The notes: generated from the letters alone by a model not told the origin. A stretch of 64,000 nucleotides of DNA from Phenylobacterium sp. LH3H17 (GCF_024298925.1 NZ_CP101283.1:1302001-1366000), one strand, 5' to 3'. Shown: positions 17,828 to 27,746, counted from the first letter of the stretch. Numbers and translations: made by a program.

Positions 17828-18515
17828 AGGCGGCCTGCGCGGGATTGCGCGCGATCAGGGCGTAGCCAACGCCGTGGACCGTGCGGAGCGCCACGTCCGC
17901 GCCGGCCGCGCCCAAGCGCTTGCGCAGCCGTGAGACCGCGACCTCCAAGGCGTTGGGCGTGACCTCGGCGTCCATCGCATAGAGGTGGTCGTCGAGCCTC
18001 GAGCGGCGGACGACCTGTCCCGCGTGCCTCAGCAGTTGCTCAAGCAGGGCCGCTTCCCGCGGCGAGGCCTGGACCGGCGCGCCGGCGACAGTCACCGCGC
18101 GGGTCGAGGTGTCGAGGGCGATGTTGCCATAGCTCAACACCACGCTCAGACACGCGCCGGGCCGCCGCAGCAGGGCCCGGCAACGCGCCGCGACCTCGGC
18201 CACCTCGAAGGGCTTCACCAGGTAGTCGTCCGCGCCGAGGTCGAGGCCCGCGACCCGGTCGCCGAGCTCGCCGCGGGCCGTCAGGACCAGGATCGGCGTG
18301 GGGTCGCCGTCCTCCCGCACGCGCCGCAGCAGGTCCAGGCCATCGCCGTCGGGCAGGCCGAGGTCCAGCAGGATCACGTCGTAGGCCGCCAGGGCCCGGG
18401 CCTCGAGGCCCGCCTCGAGGCTCGCGCGCCAGTCCACGGCGAAGCCCTCTCGGACCAGTCCCTCGACGATGAGGGCGCCGAGGCGGCGATTATCTTCGAC
18501 GAGCAGCAGTCGCAT
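17820..18515 (-). CDS. OmpR/PhoB-family response regulator
   Basis: A 231-residue two-domain regulator. Receiver: acidic pocket VEDN near residue 7, phospho-acceptor in ILLDLGLPDGDG (about 51), Thr in VLTARGE (about 79) and Lys in LVKPFE (about 101). C-terminal winged helix: TPNALEVAVSRLRKRLG recognition helix and RTVHGVGYAL wing. It is cotranscribed with the kinase (8-bp overlap) and divergent from the exoprotein at 18703. The shared 187-bp region has phased direct repeats suited to OmpR-type binding. Confidence 0.94.
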   Translation of the reverse strand: MRLLLVEDNRRLGALIVEGLVREGFAVDWRASLEAGLEARALAAYDVILLDLGLPDGDGLDLLRRVREDGDPTPILVLTARGELGDRVAGLDLGADDYLVKPFEVAEVAARCRALLRRPGACLSVVLSYGNIALDTSTRAVTVAGAPVQASPREAALLEQLLRHAGQVVRRSRLDDHLYAMDAEVTPNALEVAVSRLRKRLGAAGADVALRTVHGVGYALIARNPAQAACA

Positions 18516-18602
18516 GGTGAAGCCTCTCCCGACGCATCAGGCCGCCATCCAAGCGCGGCCAGGCGCCGCCCGCCTTGATCAGGATCAGATGGGCTGCGGC
18601 GA

Positions 18603-18667
18603 CCTGACGCGCCCGCGTCCGCAAAAGATGACGCTGCCGTCAGGTTCTTGTCAGGTCGCGCTGACAG
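18603..18667. promoter_or_regulatory. Candidate response-regulator operator: GTCAGG repeats
   Basis: GTCAGG occurs at 18639-18644 and 18650-18655, exactly 11 bp apart, and an inverted CTGACAGG starts at 18661, again 11 bp on. A further inverted CCTGAC lies at 18603-18608. OmpR-family regulators bind tandem half-sites one helical turn apart. The block lies 36-100 bp before the exoprotein ATG and also upstream of the regulator gene. Confidence 0.55.
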
Positions 18668-18702
18668 GGTCTCGCCAACGCACTCCCCCCAGAGGAATTG
18701 GC

Positions 18703-21534
18703 ATGCCTGTGTTCACGCCCATCAGCCAGACCGAGATCGACGCCAACCCGGCTTCGGTCATCGGCAGCTTCTTCCCCACCAGCGGTGGGATAACGGTCGA
18801 CCCCGCGAGCCTGATCATCGTCCACGCCCCGGACTCCATCAGCACCTATGACGGCGGCCTGACGCCGCTCGGCATGGGACCGGGGCTGCTGATCACCTCG
18901 GGCGGCGTCCCGAACGTGACCAACACCGTCATGGACTTCGGGTTCGACAACAACCTGGCCGGCGACATCAACCTGGACGCGGAGGTCAACCGCGTCTTCT
19001 CGACCGTCTCCTACGACGCCACGAGCATCTCGTTCAGCTTCACGGTGACCGACCCCTCGATCACGGGCATCACCTTCAAGCTGTTGTTCGGCACCGACGA
19101 GTATCCGGAGTGGGTCGACCAGTTCGTCGACATCGCCGTGGTGATGGTCAACGGTCAGAACGTCGCCTACTTCGGCAACGATCCGAACGCGCCGCTGAGC
19201 GTCATCGGGTCCAACCTGGCGGCCGGCTACTTCGTCGACAACGGCGATGGCCACCTGCCGATCGAGTACGACGGGGTCAGCAATGTCCTGTCGGCGTTCG
19301 CCCCCGTGAGCCTGGGGCTCAACACCCTGAAGATCGCCATCGCCGACACCGGCGACCACATCCTGGACAGCGGCCTGTTCATCTCGGGCCTGACCGGGAC
19401 CACCGCGCCGGTCACCGGCGTCAGCCTGGACGTCCCCTGCACCACGGGCGACGACGTCAAGCTGGGCACCATCGCGGCCGAGAACTTCGCCGGGCTGACG
19501 GGCGCCGACAGCCTCGACGGCGCGGGCGGCAACGACGTCATCGCCGGCGACGCGGGCGACGACACGATCATCGGCGGCGGCGGCGACGACTACCTCGATG
19601 GCGGCGAAGGCCAGAACGAGGCGGTCTTCTCCGGCGCGGCGGGCGCCTATCACCTCAGCCTGCTGGCCGACGGGGGCTACGAGGTCCGTGACCTGCGCGA
19701 CGGCGCGCCCGACGGGACGGACACGGTCCACCACGTCGAGACCCTCAAGTTCGCCGACGGGACCTTCGCGCCAGGCGGGCTGGTCAGTGGCGGGACCGCG
19801 ATCTTCGGTACGGCCAGGGACGACGCGATCTCGCTGACCCAGGCGCCCGTCCTGCAGCCGCTCGCCACCAACGAGGCCGACACCATCTGGGGCGGCGCGG
19901 GCGACGACATGATCACGGCCGGTGACGGCGACGACCAGATCCACGACGGCGCGGACAACGATAAGGTCTTCGCCGGCGCGGGTGACGACACGATACATGT
20001 CGAAGGCGGCAGCGACGAACTCGACGGCGGCGCCGGGGTCGACACCGTGGTCCTCTCGGGGGCTTTCGCCGACTATTCGGTCATCGCCGGCGGCGACGGC
20101 TGGCGGGTGACCGACCTGCGCGCGGGCTCGCCCGACGGCGTGACCCAGATCGCCAACATCGAGATGCTGGCGTTCAGCGACAAGACCGTGGCGCCCGGCA
20201 CGAGCGGCACGACCAACATCGCGCCCGTGGTCACTGGCCCGGTGACCGCCTCGGCCGCCGAAGACGGCGCGAGCGTGACCCTCTCGGCGCTCGCCCAGGC
20301 GACCGACGCGGACGTCGGGACGACGCTCAGCGTGACCGGCCTGCCGGCGCAGCTGCCTGCGGGCGTCAGCTTCGACGCCCAGACCGCCGCCTTCGTGCTC
20401 GACCCCGCCAACGCAGCCTTCCAGGCCCTGGCGGCAGGCCTGCAGACGACGCTGACGATCGACTACGGCGTCACCGACGGTCTGGCCGTGACGCCGGCCC
20501 AGGCCGTGTTCACGGTCACGGGCGTCGATGACGCGCCGACCCTGGCCGCGCCCCTGGCCGACACGACGGCGACGGCGGGCTCCGCCCTGTCGTACCAGGT
20601 GGCCGCCGGGACCTTCGCGGACGTGGACGGCGACGTCCTGGCCCTGAAGGCGACGCTGGCCGACGGATCGGCGCTGCCGGCCTGGCTGGCGTTCAATCCC
20701 GCGACTGGCGCTTTCGCGGGCACGCCCTCGACCGCGAGAACCCTGGACATCCGGGTGAGCGCGAACGACCCCGGCGGCCTCTCGGTCTCGGACGTTTTCA
20801 CGCTGACAGTGGCCCCCGAGCCGCTGGCGAACTTGATCCTCACCGGGACGTCGGGTGGTGACTCCCTCGCGGGCGGCGCTGGCGACGACCAGCTTTCCGG
20901 CCTCGCTGGCGCCGACACCCTCGCCGGTTTGGCCGGGGACGACGTCCTGGACGGCGGCGCCGGTGCGGACCGCCTTGACGGTGGCGCCGGCTCCGACACG
21001 GCCTCCTATGCCAGCGCGACGGCGGCGGTGAAGGTCGGCCTTGCGCTCTCCAAGGCTCAGGACACCGGCGGCGCGGGCAAGGACACGCTCGTCAACCTCG
21101 AGAACCTGCAAGGTTCGTCCTATGGCGACACCCTGACCGGCAATGCGGCCGCCAACGGCCTCAGCGGCGGTGGCGGCGGTGACGTCCTGACCGGCGGCGG
21201 CGGCGGCGACGGCCTCTGGGGCGGGGCGGGCGGTGACCGGTTTGTGTTCCAGGGTCTGACCGACTCCGCGGTGAGTGCGCGCGATACGGTCTATGACTTC
21301 AGCCATGCCGATGGTGACCGCATCGACCTGTCCGGCATCGACGCGATCGTGAACGGGAAGAACGACGCCTTTACCCTGGTGAGCGGCTTCACCCACAAGG
21401 CCGGCGAACTCGTCTCCCTCTACTCTGTGGACCACTATGTCGTGCAGGGCGACGTGAACGGCGACGGGATCGCGGACTTTGCGATCAACGTCTTCGCTGA
21501 CGCGCCGCTGGTCTCCGGCGACTTTCTGCTGTGA
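18703..21534 (+). CDS. Large RTX exoprotein with choice-of-anchor L domain
   Basis: A 943-residue acidic, cysteine-poor exoprotein. Residues about 1-240 resemble a choice-of-anchor L domain (SQTEIDANP, FDNNLAGDINLD, LLFGTDEYPEWVDQFVD). RTX-type calcium-binding nonapeptides follow at about 275-310 and 400-440 (GGNDVIAGDAGDDTIIGG), then cadherin/Ig-like repeats (about 500-700, with FNPATGAFAGTPS), and a second RTX block at about 720-850. The C-terminus (DRFVFQ..., DGDRIDLSGIDA, DVNGDGIADFAI) resembles RTX/type I secretion ends, and there is no N-terminal signal peptide. AGAGGA precedes the ATG at 18703, which fixes the start. Probably a surface or matrix protein; the transporter is not in the window. 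Confidence 0.9.
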   Translation: MPVFTPISQTEIDANPASVIGSFFPTSGGITVDPASLIIVHAPDSISTYDGGLTPLGMGPGLLITSGGVPNVTNTVMDFGFDNNLAGDINLDAEVNRVFSTVSYDATSISFSFTVTDPSITGITFKLLFGTDEYPEWVDQFVDIAVVMVNGQNVAYFGNDPNAPLSVIGSNLAAGYFVDNGDGHLPIEYDGVSNVLSAFAPVSLGLNTLKIAIADTGDHILDSGLFISGLTGTTAPVTGVSLDVPCTTGDDVKLGTIAAENFAGLTGADSLDGAGGNDVIAGDAGDDTIIGGGGDDYLDGGEGQNEAVFSGAAGAYHLSLLADGGYEVRDLRDGAPDGTDTVHHVETLKFADGTFAPGGLVSGGTAIFGTARDDAISLTQAPVLQPLATNEADTIWGGAGDDMITAGDGDDQIHDGADNDKVFAGAGDDTIHVEGGSDELDGGAGVDTVVLSGAFADYSVIAGGDGWRVTDLRAGSPDGVTQIANIEMLAFSDKTVAPGTSGTTNIAPVVTGPVTASAAEDGASVTLSALAQATDADVGTTLSVTGLPAQLPAGVSFDAQTAAFVLDPANAAFQALAAGLQTTLTIDYGVTDGLAVTPAQAVFTVTGVDDAPTLAAPLADTTATAGSALSYQVAAGTFADVDGDVLALKATLADGSALPAWLAFNPATGAFAGTPSTARTLDIRVSANDPGGLSVSDVFTLTVAPEPLANLILTGTSGGDSLAGGAGDDQLSGLAGADTLAGLAGDDVLDGGAGADRLDGGAGSDTASYASATAAVKVGLALSKAQDTGGAGKDTLVNLENLQGSSYGDTLTGNAAANGLSGGGGGDVLTGGGGGDGLWGGAGGDRFVFQGLTDSAVSARDTVYDFSHADGDRIDLSGIDAIVNGKNDAFTLVSGFTHKAGELVSLYSVDHYVVQGDVNGDGIADFAINVFADAPLVSGDFLL

Positions 21535-21701
21535 GCCTGCCGGGGCCGGCCCCGAGAGGGGTCGGCCTGCCCGGCTCAGCCTTGGCGGCGCGCTTGGGTC
21601 GGCTTTCCGAACGCGGGTCCTGGGAGCGCGGCGCAACATGTAAATTCCCTCCTAACCTCGCTGCGTCAAAACCGGTCGCACCCGCGCCGCCACGCAAAAA
21701 A

Positions 21702-21716
21702 GAACATCTTGCGAAC
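21702..21716 (+). promoter_or_regulatory. SOS box (LexA site) of recA
   Basis: GAAC-ATCTTGC-GAAC is the reverse-complement form of the alphaproteobacterial LexA box GTTC-N7-GTTC. It lies about 100 bp before the recA start in an AT-richer patch. Confidence 0.85.
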
Positions 21717-21814
21717 AGAGAACAAACGGGGCACACCTTGTTGCGACGACGGGTTGCGAATTGTTGGGCCGGTCGGGTTGGGTTGACGGAATCATGAAAC
21801 AAGGAGCGTCCAAG

Positions 21815-22894
21815 GTGACTGGGCAATCGGCGTTGAAACTCGTGGGCAGAGACGAAGGCGATAAGGCGCGCGCGCTGGAAGCGGCGTTGGCGCAGATCGA
21901 CCGGGCCTTCGGTAAGGGCTCGGTGATGAAGCTTGGCTCCAAGAGCCAGATCGAGGTCGAGGCGGTGTCCACCGGCTCCCTCGGGCTCGACATCGCGCTG
22001 GGCATCGGCGGCCTGCCCAAGGGCCGGGTGGTCGAGATCTACGGCCCGGAAAGCTCCGGCAAGACCACTCTGGCCCTGCACGTGGTGGCCGAGGTCCAGA
22101 AGAACGGCGGCACCGCGGCCTTCGTGGACGCCGAGCATGCGCTCGACCCCGCCTATGCCCGCAAGCTGGGCGTCAACCTGGACGACCTGCTGGTCTCCCA
22201 GCCCGACACCGGCGAGCAGGCGCTCGAGATCACCGACACCCTGGTGCGCTCCGGCGCCGTCGACATCATCGTCATCGACTCGGTCGCGGCCCTGACGCCG
22301 CGGGCGGAAATCGAAGGCGAGATGGGCGACAGCCTGCCCGGCCTGCAGGCCCGGCTGATGAGCCAGGCCCTGCGCAAGCTCACCGCCTCGATCTCCAAGG
22401 CCGGCACCCTGGTGATCTTCATCAACCAGATCCGCATGAAGATCGGCGTCATGTACGGCTCGCCGGAGACGACCACCGGCGGCAACGCGCTGAAGTTCTA
22501 CGCCTCGGTGCGCCTGGACATCCGCCGCACCGGCTCGGTCAAGGTGCGCGACGAGATCGTCGGCAACAATGTCCGCGTCAAGGTGGTGAAGAATAAGGTG
22601 GCCCCGCCGTTCCGCGAGGTCGAGTTCGACATCATGTACGGCGAGGGCATCTCCAAGCTGGGCGAGATCATCGACCTGGGCGTCAAGGCCAACGTCATCG
22701 AGAAGTCCGGCTCCTGGTTCTCCTGGAACAGCCAGCGCATCGGCCAGGGCCGCGATAACGCCCGGGAGTTCCTCAAGAACAACCCCGACATCGCCGCCCA
22801 GATCGAGAAGCAGGTCCGCGGCGCCAAGGAAGTCATCGAGGAAGAGCTGCTGGTCGGCCCGACCGGCGACGAAGACGGCGCCGACGAGGAATAG
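21815..22894 (+). CDS. recA: RecA recombinase
   Basis: The 359-residue recombinase that forms filaments on single-stranded DNA, drives strand exchange and triggers LexA self-cleavage. Seen: Walker [10 protein letters not shown], Walker B VIDSVAAL, the MAW-like stretch [13 protein letters not shown], loop L2 region [20 protein letters not shown], and the acidic tail GDEDGADEE. The frame allows an ATG at 21794, but AAGGAG (21801-21806) sits eight bases before a GTG at 21815. That GTG gives [15 protein letters not shown], matching family N-termini, so it is preferred. An SOS box lies upstream and a terminator follows. Confidence 0.97.
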   Translation: MTGQSALKLVGRDEGDKARALEAALAQIDRAFGKGSVMKLGSKSQIEVEAVSTGSLGLDIALGIGGLPKGRVVEIYGPESSGKTTLALHVVAEVQKNGGTAAFVDAEHALDPAYARKLGVNLDDLLVSQPDTGEQALEITDTLVRSGAVDIIVIDSVAALTPRAEIEGEMGDSLPGLQARLMSQALRKLTASISKAGTLVIFINQIRMKIGVMYGSPETTTGGNALKFYASVRLDIRRTGSVKVRDEIVGNNVRVKVVKNKVAPPFREVEFDIMYGEGISKLGEIIDLGVKANVIEKSGSWFSWNSQRIGQGRDNAREFLKNNPDIAAQIEKQVRGAKEVIEEELLVGPTGDEDGADEE

Positions 22895-22988
22895 GGATCG
22901 GACGGCCGCCTGGGCTCCGTGAGCCTGGGTCCGCCAACCCGACGCCCGAGCTCGCCGAGAGCCCGGCCCCGCGCGGCCGTTCATGGGA

Positions 22989-23027
22989 GGACGTTCAGGC
23001 GAGTTTCGCCTGGGCGTCCTTTTCCTT
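22989..23027 (+). terminator. Rho-independent terminator of recA
   Basis: GGACG..CAGGCGA and TCGCCTG..CGTCC form an interrupted 12-bp stem with a GTT loop, followed by TTTTCCTTT. Confidence 0.85.
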
Positions 23028-23123
23028 TGCGGCGCAGCGAAGTTTGCGTAAACGGTCGCCGGTTCCATCTAGGGGCGGGGAACGACCCCCGTCCCCCTAC
23101 GACTTGATCAAGTGTCTAAAGCC

Positions 23124-25766
23124 ATGCCGAGCCTCAACGAGATCCGCAGCCAGTTCCTGGGCTATTTCGAGAAGAATGATCACCTGATCATTCCGTCGGC
23201 TCCGCTCGTGCCGCAGAACGACCCGACCCTGTTGTTCGTCAACGCCGGCATGGTGCCGTTCAAGAACTACTTCACGGGCGCCGAGACCCCGCCGGCCCCG
23301 CGCGCGGCCTCGTCGCAGAAGTCGGTGCGCGCCGGGGGTAAGCACAACGACCTGGACAATGTCGGCTACACCGCCCGCCACCACACCTTCTTCGAGATGC
23401 TGGGCAATTTCTCGTTCGGCGACTACTTCAAGGCCGGCGCCATCGAGCACGCCTGGACCCTGCTGACCCGCGACATGGGCATCCCGGCCGAAAAGCTCTG
23501 CGTCACCGTCTACCATACGGACGACGAGGCGGCCGAGCTTTGGAAGAAGATCGCGGGCCTGCCCGATCACAAGATCATCCGCATCGCGACCAGCGATAAT
23601 TTCTGGTCGATGGGCGACACCGGCCCCTGCGGCCCGTGCTCGGAGATCTTCTACGACCACGGCGCCCACATCCCCGGCGGCCCGCCCGGCAGCCCGGACG
23701 AGGACGGCGACCGGTTCGTGGAGATCTGGAACCTGGTTTTCATGCAGTTCGAGCAGTTCGCCGACGGCACCCGCCGCGACCTGCCAAAGCCGCAGATCGA
23801 CACCGGCATGGGCCTGGAGCGCATCGCCGCGGTGCTGCAGGGCGTGCACGACAACTACGATATCGACCTCTTCCGCACCCTGATCGCGGCGTCGAAGGAG
23901 ATGGTGGCCGGGGGCTCCAACGGACCCTCGCACCGGGTGATCGCCGACCACCTGCGCTCGGTGAGCTTCCTGATCGCCGACGGGGTCTCGCCGTCCAACG
24001 AGGGCCGCGGCTACGTCCTGCGCCGGATCATGCGCCGGGCCATGCGCCACGCCCACCTGCTGGGCGCCGAGGAGCCGTTGATGCACCGCCTGGCGCCGGT
24101 CCTGGTGGCCGAGATGGGCCAGGCCTATCCAGAGCTGCGCCGCGCCGAACCGGTGATCGTCGAGACCCTGCGCCAGGAGGAGGAGCGCTTCCGCCGCACG
24201 CTCGGCCGCGGCATGACGCTGCTGGACGAGGCCACCGCCAAGATGACCGAGGGCGGCGTGCTGTCGGGCGAAACCGCCTTCAAGCTCTACGACACCTACG
24301 GCTTCCCCCTCGACCTGACGCAGGACGCCGTGCGCGCCAAGGGCCTGACCGTCGACCTGGAGGGCTTCGACGCCGCCATGAAGCGCCAGAAGGACCAGGC
24401 CCGCGAGGCCTGGACCGGCTCGGGCCAGTCCAGCCAGGGCGCCGAATGGTTCGCCATCCGCGAGCGCCTCGGCGCCACCGAGTTCCTCGGCTACGAAACC
24501 ACCGAGGCCACCGGCAAACTGCTGGCCCTCGTGGCGTCCGGGAGTGAAGTCCCAGAAGGCGAACCCGGTCAGACCGTGCTGGCGGTGTTCGACCGTACCC
24601 CCTTCTACGCAGAGAGCGGCGGTCAGGCCGGCGATGTCGGCGAGGTCGAGTGGTCCGGCGGCAAGGCCCGGGTGCTCGACACCCAGAAGCAGGCCGGCGA
24701 CCTCTTCGTCCACGAGATCGAGATCCTCGAGGGCGTGCTGAGGCCCGGGACCGATGCGCGCCTGGCCGTCGATCCGGATATCCGCACCACCACCCGCTCG
24801 AACCACTCCGCCGCGCACCTGCTGCACGCCGCCCTGCATCACGTCCTGGGCCCGCACGTCTCGCAGAAGGGCCAGATGGTCGACGGCGAGCGCATGCGCT
24901 TCGACTTCAGCCATGGCGGCCCGGTGACCGCTGTCGAGATCGAGAAGATCGAGGCCGAGGTGAACGCGGTGATCCGCCAGAACCTGCCCGCCGTCACCAA
25001 GGAGATGGCGCCCGACGAGGCGATCGCCGCCGGCGCCGTGGCCCTGTTCGGCGAGAAGTACGGTGACAAGGTCCGCGTCCTGGCGCTCGGCCACGCGCTC
25101 GCGGGCGACGGCGACTATTCGGTGGAACTGTGCGGCGGCACCCATGTGGCCCGCACCGGCGACATCGCGATCTTCAAGATCATCAGCGAGGGCGGCGTGG
25201 CCGCCGGCGTACGGCGGATCGAGGCCCTGACCGGCGAGGCGGCGCGCCGCTGGCTGGTGGAGCAGGCCGGCGTCGCCAAGGCGCTCGCCGACCAGTTCAA
25301 GACCCCGGTCTCCGAGGTCCTGGCCCGCGTCGACGCCCTGGACGCCCAGCGCCGCAAGCTGGAGAAAGAGCTCTCCGAGGCCAAGCGCCAGCTCGCCATG
25401 GGCGGCGGCGGTTCCGGCGGCGCGCCCGCGGGTCCCGAGGAGATCGGCGGGATTCAGGTGATCGCCCGGGTCATGGACGGCGTCGGCGGCAAGGATCTGC
25501 GGCCGATGGTCGAGGAGTTCCGCAAGCAGGTCCCCAACGGCGTCATCGCCCTGATCGGCTCGGCCGACGGCAAGGGCGCCGTGGCCGTGGCGGTGACCGG
25601 CGAGGCGGGCTCGAAGTTCAACGCCGTGGACCTGACCAAGGCCGCGGTGCTGGCCATGGGCGGCCAGGGCGCGGGCGGACGTCCCGATTTCGCCCAGGGC
25701 GGCGCCCCGGACGGTGGCAAGGCGGCCGAGGGCCTGGCGGCGATCAAGGCCCTGCTCGGCGGCTAG
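23124..25766 (+). CDS. alaS: Alanyl-tRNA synthetase
   Basis: The 880-residue class II enzyme charging tRNA-Ala. Seen: N-terminal catalytic core ([53 protein letters not shown]); editing domain with [12 protein letters not shown] (HxxxH, about residue 555) and [11 protein letters not shown] (about 675); and a coiled C-Ala region with a Gly-rich linker ([11 protein letters not shown]) leading into [14 protein letters not shown] at 23112 is in frame, but [12 protein letters not shown] at 23124 matches the family start. Placement just after recA is a common alphaproteobacterial order. Confidence 0.97.
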   Translation: MPSLNEIRSQFLGYFEKNDHLIIPSAPLVPQNDPTLLFVNAGMVPFKNYFTGAETPPAPRAASSQKSVRAGGKHNDLDNVGYTARHHTFFEMLGNFSFGDYFKAGAIEHAWTLLTRDMGIPAEKLCVTVYHTDDEAAELWKKIAGLPDHKIIRIATSDNFWSMGDTGPCGPCSEIFYDHGAHIPGGPPGSPDEDGDRFVEIWNLVFMQFEQFADGTRRDLPKPQIDTGMGLERIAAVLQGVHDNYDIDLFRTLIAASKEMVAGGSNGPSHRVIADHLRSVSFLIADGVSPSNEGRGYVLRRIMRRAMRHAHLLGAEEPLMHRLAPVLVAEMGQAYPELRRAEPVIVETLRQEEERFRRTLGRGMTLLDEATAKMTEGGVLSGETAFKLYDTYGFPLDLTQDAVRAKGLTVDLEGFDAAMKRQKDQAREAWTGSGQSSQGAEWFAIRERLGATEFLGYETTEATGKLLALVASGSEVPEGEPGQTVLAVFDRTPFYAESGGQAGDVGEVEWSGGKARVLDTQKQAGDLFVHEIEILEGVLRPGTDARLAVDPDIRTTTRSNHSAAHLLHAALHHVLGPHVSQKGQMVDGERMRFDFSHGGPVTAVEIEKIEAEVNAVIRQNLPAVTKEMAPDEAIAAGAVALFGEKYGDKVRVLALGHALAGDGDYSVELCGGTHVARTGDIAIFKIISEGGVAAGVRRIEALTGEAARRWLVEQAGVAKALADQFKTPVSEVLARVDALDAQRRKLEKELSEAKRQLAMGGGGSGGAPAGPEEIGGIQVIARVMDGVGGKDLRPMVEEFRKQVPNGVIALIGSADGKGAVAVAVTGEAGSKFNAVDLTKAAVLAMGGQGAGGRPDFAQGGAPDGGKAAEGLAAIKALLGG

Positions 25767-25863
25767 GGCGTCTCGCAGAACACCCGGCCATTGCGCAGCT
25801 GGGGCGTGACGGAGCGGGAATAATACACGTGGCGAGGGTGCTCACTGACCTGCGGCCAAGCTA

Positions 25864-25916
25864 TGTCGCATATCCGACAAGGGGTTTTCGCCTGTTAAGG
25901 GAAATTAGTATACTAA
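25864..25916. other. Two short palindromes in the AT-rich alaS downstream gap
   Basis: TGTCG-CATATC-CGACA (25864-25879) and the perfect 12-bp palindrome TTAGTATACTAA (25905-25916) lie in an AT-rich island 120-170 bp before the PEP-CTERM start at 26035. They may be regulator sites. No gene is credible in 25767-26034. Confidence 0.4.
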
Positions 25917-25951
25917 ACCCAAGATGGCGGTCAGGTACCCGCATCGAAATC

Positions 25952-26019
25952 GAATCCAGGCTCTGTCCCGTTCGATGATTCGCTGCTCCGCGACACTGGC
26001 GTCGCGGACCTTTTGATTC
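25952..26019. promoter_or_regulatory. Cluster of three GANTC sites before a PEP-CTERM gene
   Basis: GAATC at 25952, GATTC at 25977 and GATTC at 26015 fall within 68 bp. In Caulobacterales CcrM methylates GANTC and the methylation state can time transcription. In DNA this GC-rich, about one site per 300-350 bp is expected. Confidence 0.45.
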
Positions 26020-26034
26020 TTGGGGGTAGTCCGA

Positions 26035-26676
26035 ATGCGTAAATTCCTGACCGTCGCAGCCGCCGCTGCGACCCTCGCCACCATCGGCGCTCCGGCCCAG
26101 GCGGCCATCATCTTCTCTGGCGACCACAGCGTCACGGTGAACCAGGCCGAGCCCGGACTGGTGCTGCAGACGCAGGAAATGGCCGCCACGCTCAATTTCG
26201 CGCTGGATCTCGGCGAGACCGAGACCATCAGCCTGTTCAAACTCTACACGCTCGAAGGCTCGGTGAACCCCGACGATCTGGCGCCCAAGCCGATTACCGT
26301 AGGCTTCACCTTCACCCTGCCGGAAGTCTTCGGCGGGTCGATCGGCGGCACGACCGTGGGCGACTACTTCTACGGCGTTCTGGACAAGGGTGTCGTGAGC
26401 TGGGCCAACGGTGGCAGCCAGACCTTCAACTTCGGCAACGGCGGTAAGCTGCTGGTCGATCTGGACGATGCGGTCTTCAACGAAGCGACGTTCTGGGAGC
26501 TTTACGGCGACCTGCATCCCGGCAAGGGGTCGGCCGCCAAGATCAAGGCTGACTTCACCCTCACGCAACTGCCCTCCGCTGTCCCCGAGCCCGCCACCTG
26601 GGCGATGATGATCGCCGGCTTCGGCCTGGCCGGCTCGGTCCTGCGCCGCCGCCGCGAGACCGCCGTGTTCGCCTAG
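26035..26676 (+). CDS. PEPxxWA-CTERM sorting-domain exported protein (2)
   Basis: A 213-residue secreted protein: signal peptide MRKFLTVAAAAATLATIGAP, cleavage after AQA, a beta-rich body, and the tail VPEPATWAMMIAGFGLAG followed by SVLRRRR. The ATG at 26035 has GGGGGT nine bases upstream; an in-frame start at 26020 lacks support. The body (FALDLGETETISLFKLYT, PKPITVGFTFTLPEVFGG) looks like a beta-sandwich of the kind common in PEP-CTERM proteins, with no catalytic motif. A strong terminator follows. Three GANTC sites and two palindromes lie upstream. Confidence 0.88.
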   Translation: MRKFLTVAAAAATLATIGAPAQAAIIFSGDHSVTVNQAEPGLVLQTQEMAATLNFALDLGETETISLFKLYTLEGSVNPDDLAPKPITVGFTFTLPEVFGGSIGGTTVGDYFYGVLDKGVVSWANGGSQTFNFGNGGKLLVDLDDAVFNEATFWELYGDLHPGKGSAAKIKADFTLTQLPSAVPEPATWAMMIAGFGLAGSVLRRRRETAVFA

Positions 26677-26698
26677 GCGATCGCGGTTTCAGATACCG

Positions 26699-26727
26699 AA
26701 AAGGCCGAGGTTCGCCTCGGCCTTTTT
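26699..26727 (+). terminator. Rho-independent terminator after PEP-CTERM gene 2
   Basis: AAAAGGCCGAGG TTCG CCTCGGCCTTTTT is a perfect stem with a stable TTCG tetraloop and A/T flanks, so it can work in both directions between convergent genes. Confidence 0.92.
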
Positions 26728-26755
26728 GTTGTCCGCCGTCCAGCCGCGCCAGGCT

Positions 26756-27133
26756 TCAGGACTTGGCGAAAACCGCGAACTTGTTGCCGGTCGGGTCGCG
26801 CATATAGGCCGCGTAGAAGCTGGTGGACTCCGGCGGCCGGGGGCCGGGCCCGCCTTCGTCCGCCCCACCATTGGCCAGCGCCGCAGCGTAGGCGGCGTCC
26901 ACCGAGCCGATGTCAGGGCCCTTGAAGGCGATCATGATACCGTTGCCGCTCCGCGCCGGCTTCCCGTCGAAGGGCGGACAGATGAAGGTGTTGGCGTCGG
27001 CCTCCCTGGGGCCATAGCCCGCCCAGCCGCCGTCGAGGAACTTGCGCTCATAGCCGATGGCGCCCAACACGGCGTCGTAGAACGGCGTCGCCGCTTCCAC
27101 GTCCAAGGCGCCGATAGTGACATATCCGATCAT
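26756..27133 (-). CDS. VOC (glyoxalase-fold) family protein
   Basis: A 125-residue single-domain VOC protein: MIGYVTIGALDVEAATPFYD begins the first module and FYAAYMRDPTGNKFAVFAK ends the second, with the family's DPxGNK signature. Similar proteins are annotated as glyoxalase or bleomycin-resistance-like; substrate unknown. The frame is open to 27385, but family similarity starts at the ATG at 27133, with AGGGAGC upstream. Confidence 0.88.
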   Translation of the reverse strand: MIGYVTIGALDVEAATPFYDAVLGAIGYERKFLDGGWAGYGPREADANTFICPPFDGKPARSGNGIMIAFKGPDIGSVDAAYAAALANGGADEGGPGPRPPESTSFYAAYMRDPTGNKFAVFAKS

Positions 27134-27200
27134 TGGTCTTGCTCCCTCGCAGTGGCCGCAAGCTAGCGCGACGACTGGAACAAAGCAAGAACACAGATAC

Positions 27201-27746
27201 CTAGACCGGCGGCGGCACGCGGATCTGGACCAGCTTCCAGGCGAACAGGTCGCGTCGCTGGAAGCTGAATATGACGGGGGTCTCGGCGCCCGCATGCGCA
27301 ACGGCGAAGCGCGCGCGGTTGGGACCCCAGTATCGCAGTCTGGGCAAGGCGCCCTTGGCGCCGGCGGGCGCCTTGCCCGGTGCATAGCCGCGCGTCAGGT
27401 CGTAGAGGCCGCGGGTGTCCAGATAGGGCTCGACCGCCGGCGGGGCTGGAGTCAGGGGCTCTATGGCCCGGCGCATGGCCCCGATAGGGTCTGACCAGAT
27501 GTCGGGCGGGGCGGGGGCGGCGACGGGCCTTGCGGCCACCTGGGGACGCAGGCCCTCACGGACGGCGCGATAGTCGACGAGTTCGGCCAGGGCCTGGGCG
27601 TCCCCATCGCGGGCGGCGGCCTTCAGGGCCCGGAACGCGAAGAACGGCGCGGCCGCGAAGACCAGCGCCGTTCCCACGATCAGGGCGAGGAGCAGCCGGA
27701 AGACCGCGCGTCCCAGGCTCCAGCCATCGGGTGCGCGCGGGTCCAT
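27201..27746 (-). CDS. DUF2939 membrane-anchored protein
   Basis: A 181-residue protein with one N-terminal transmembrane helix (about 16-36: LLLALIVGTALVFAAAPFFAF) then RALKAAARDGDAQALAELVD, the DUF2939 hallmark. It continues to a C-terminal beta region (FAVAHAGAETPVIFSFQRRD). The bulk is probably periplasmic. Function unknown. It starts four bases after the icd stop on the same strand, so it is probably in the icd transcript. Confidence 0.82.
   Translation of the reverse strand: MDPRAPDGWSLGRAVFRLLLALIVGTALVFAAAPFFAFRALKAAARDGDAQALAELVDYRAVREGLRPQVAARPVAAPAPPDIWSDPIGAMRRAIEPLTPAPPAVEPYLDTRGLYDLTRGYAPGKAPAGAKGALPRLRYWGPNRARFAVAHAGAETPVIFSFQRRDLFAWKLVQIRVPPPV

Noticed and set aside
18640-21639. 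999-codon minus-strand frame over the RTX gene
   Set aside because: The repetitive GGxGxDx codons leave the antisense frame open. No domain was recognised, and the plus strand has a clear start, Shine-Dalgarno and domains.
23097-25145. 682-codon minus-strand frame over alaS
   Set aside because: Antisense of a universal gene; composition typical of a shadow frame.
25767-25860. Minus-strand peptide ending [16 protein letters not shown] in the gap after alaS
   Set aside because: Reads like a protein C-terminus, but no start codon or upstream body was found. It may be a remnant, with too little left to call.
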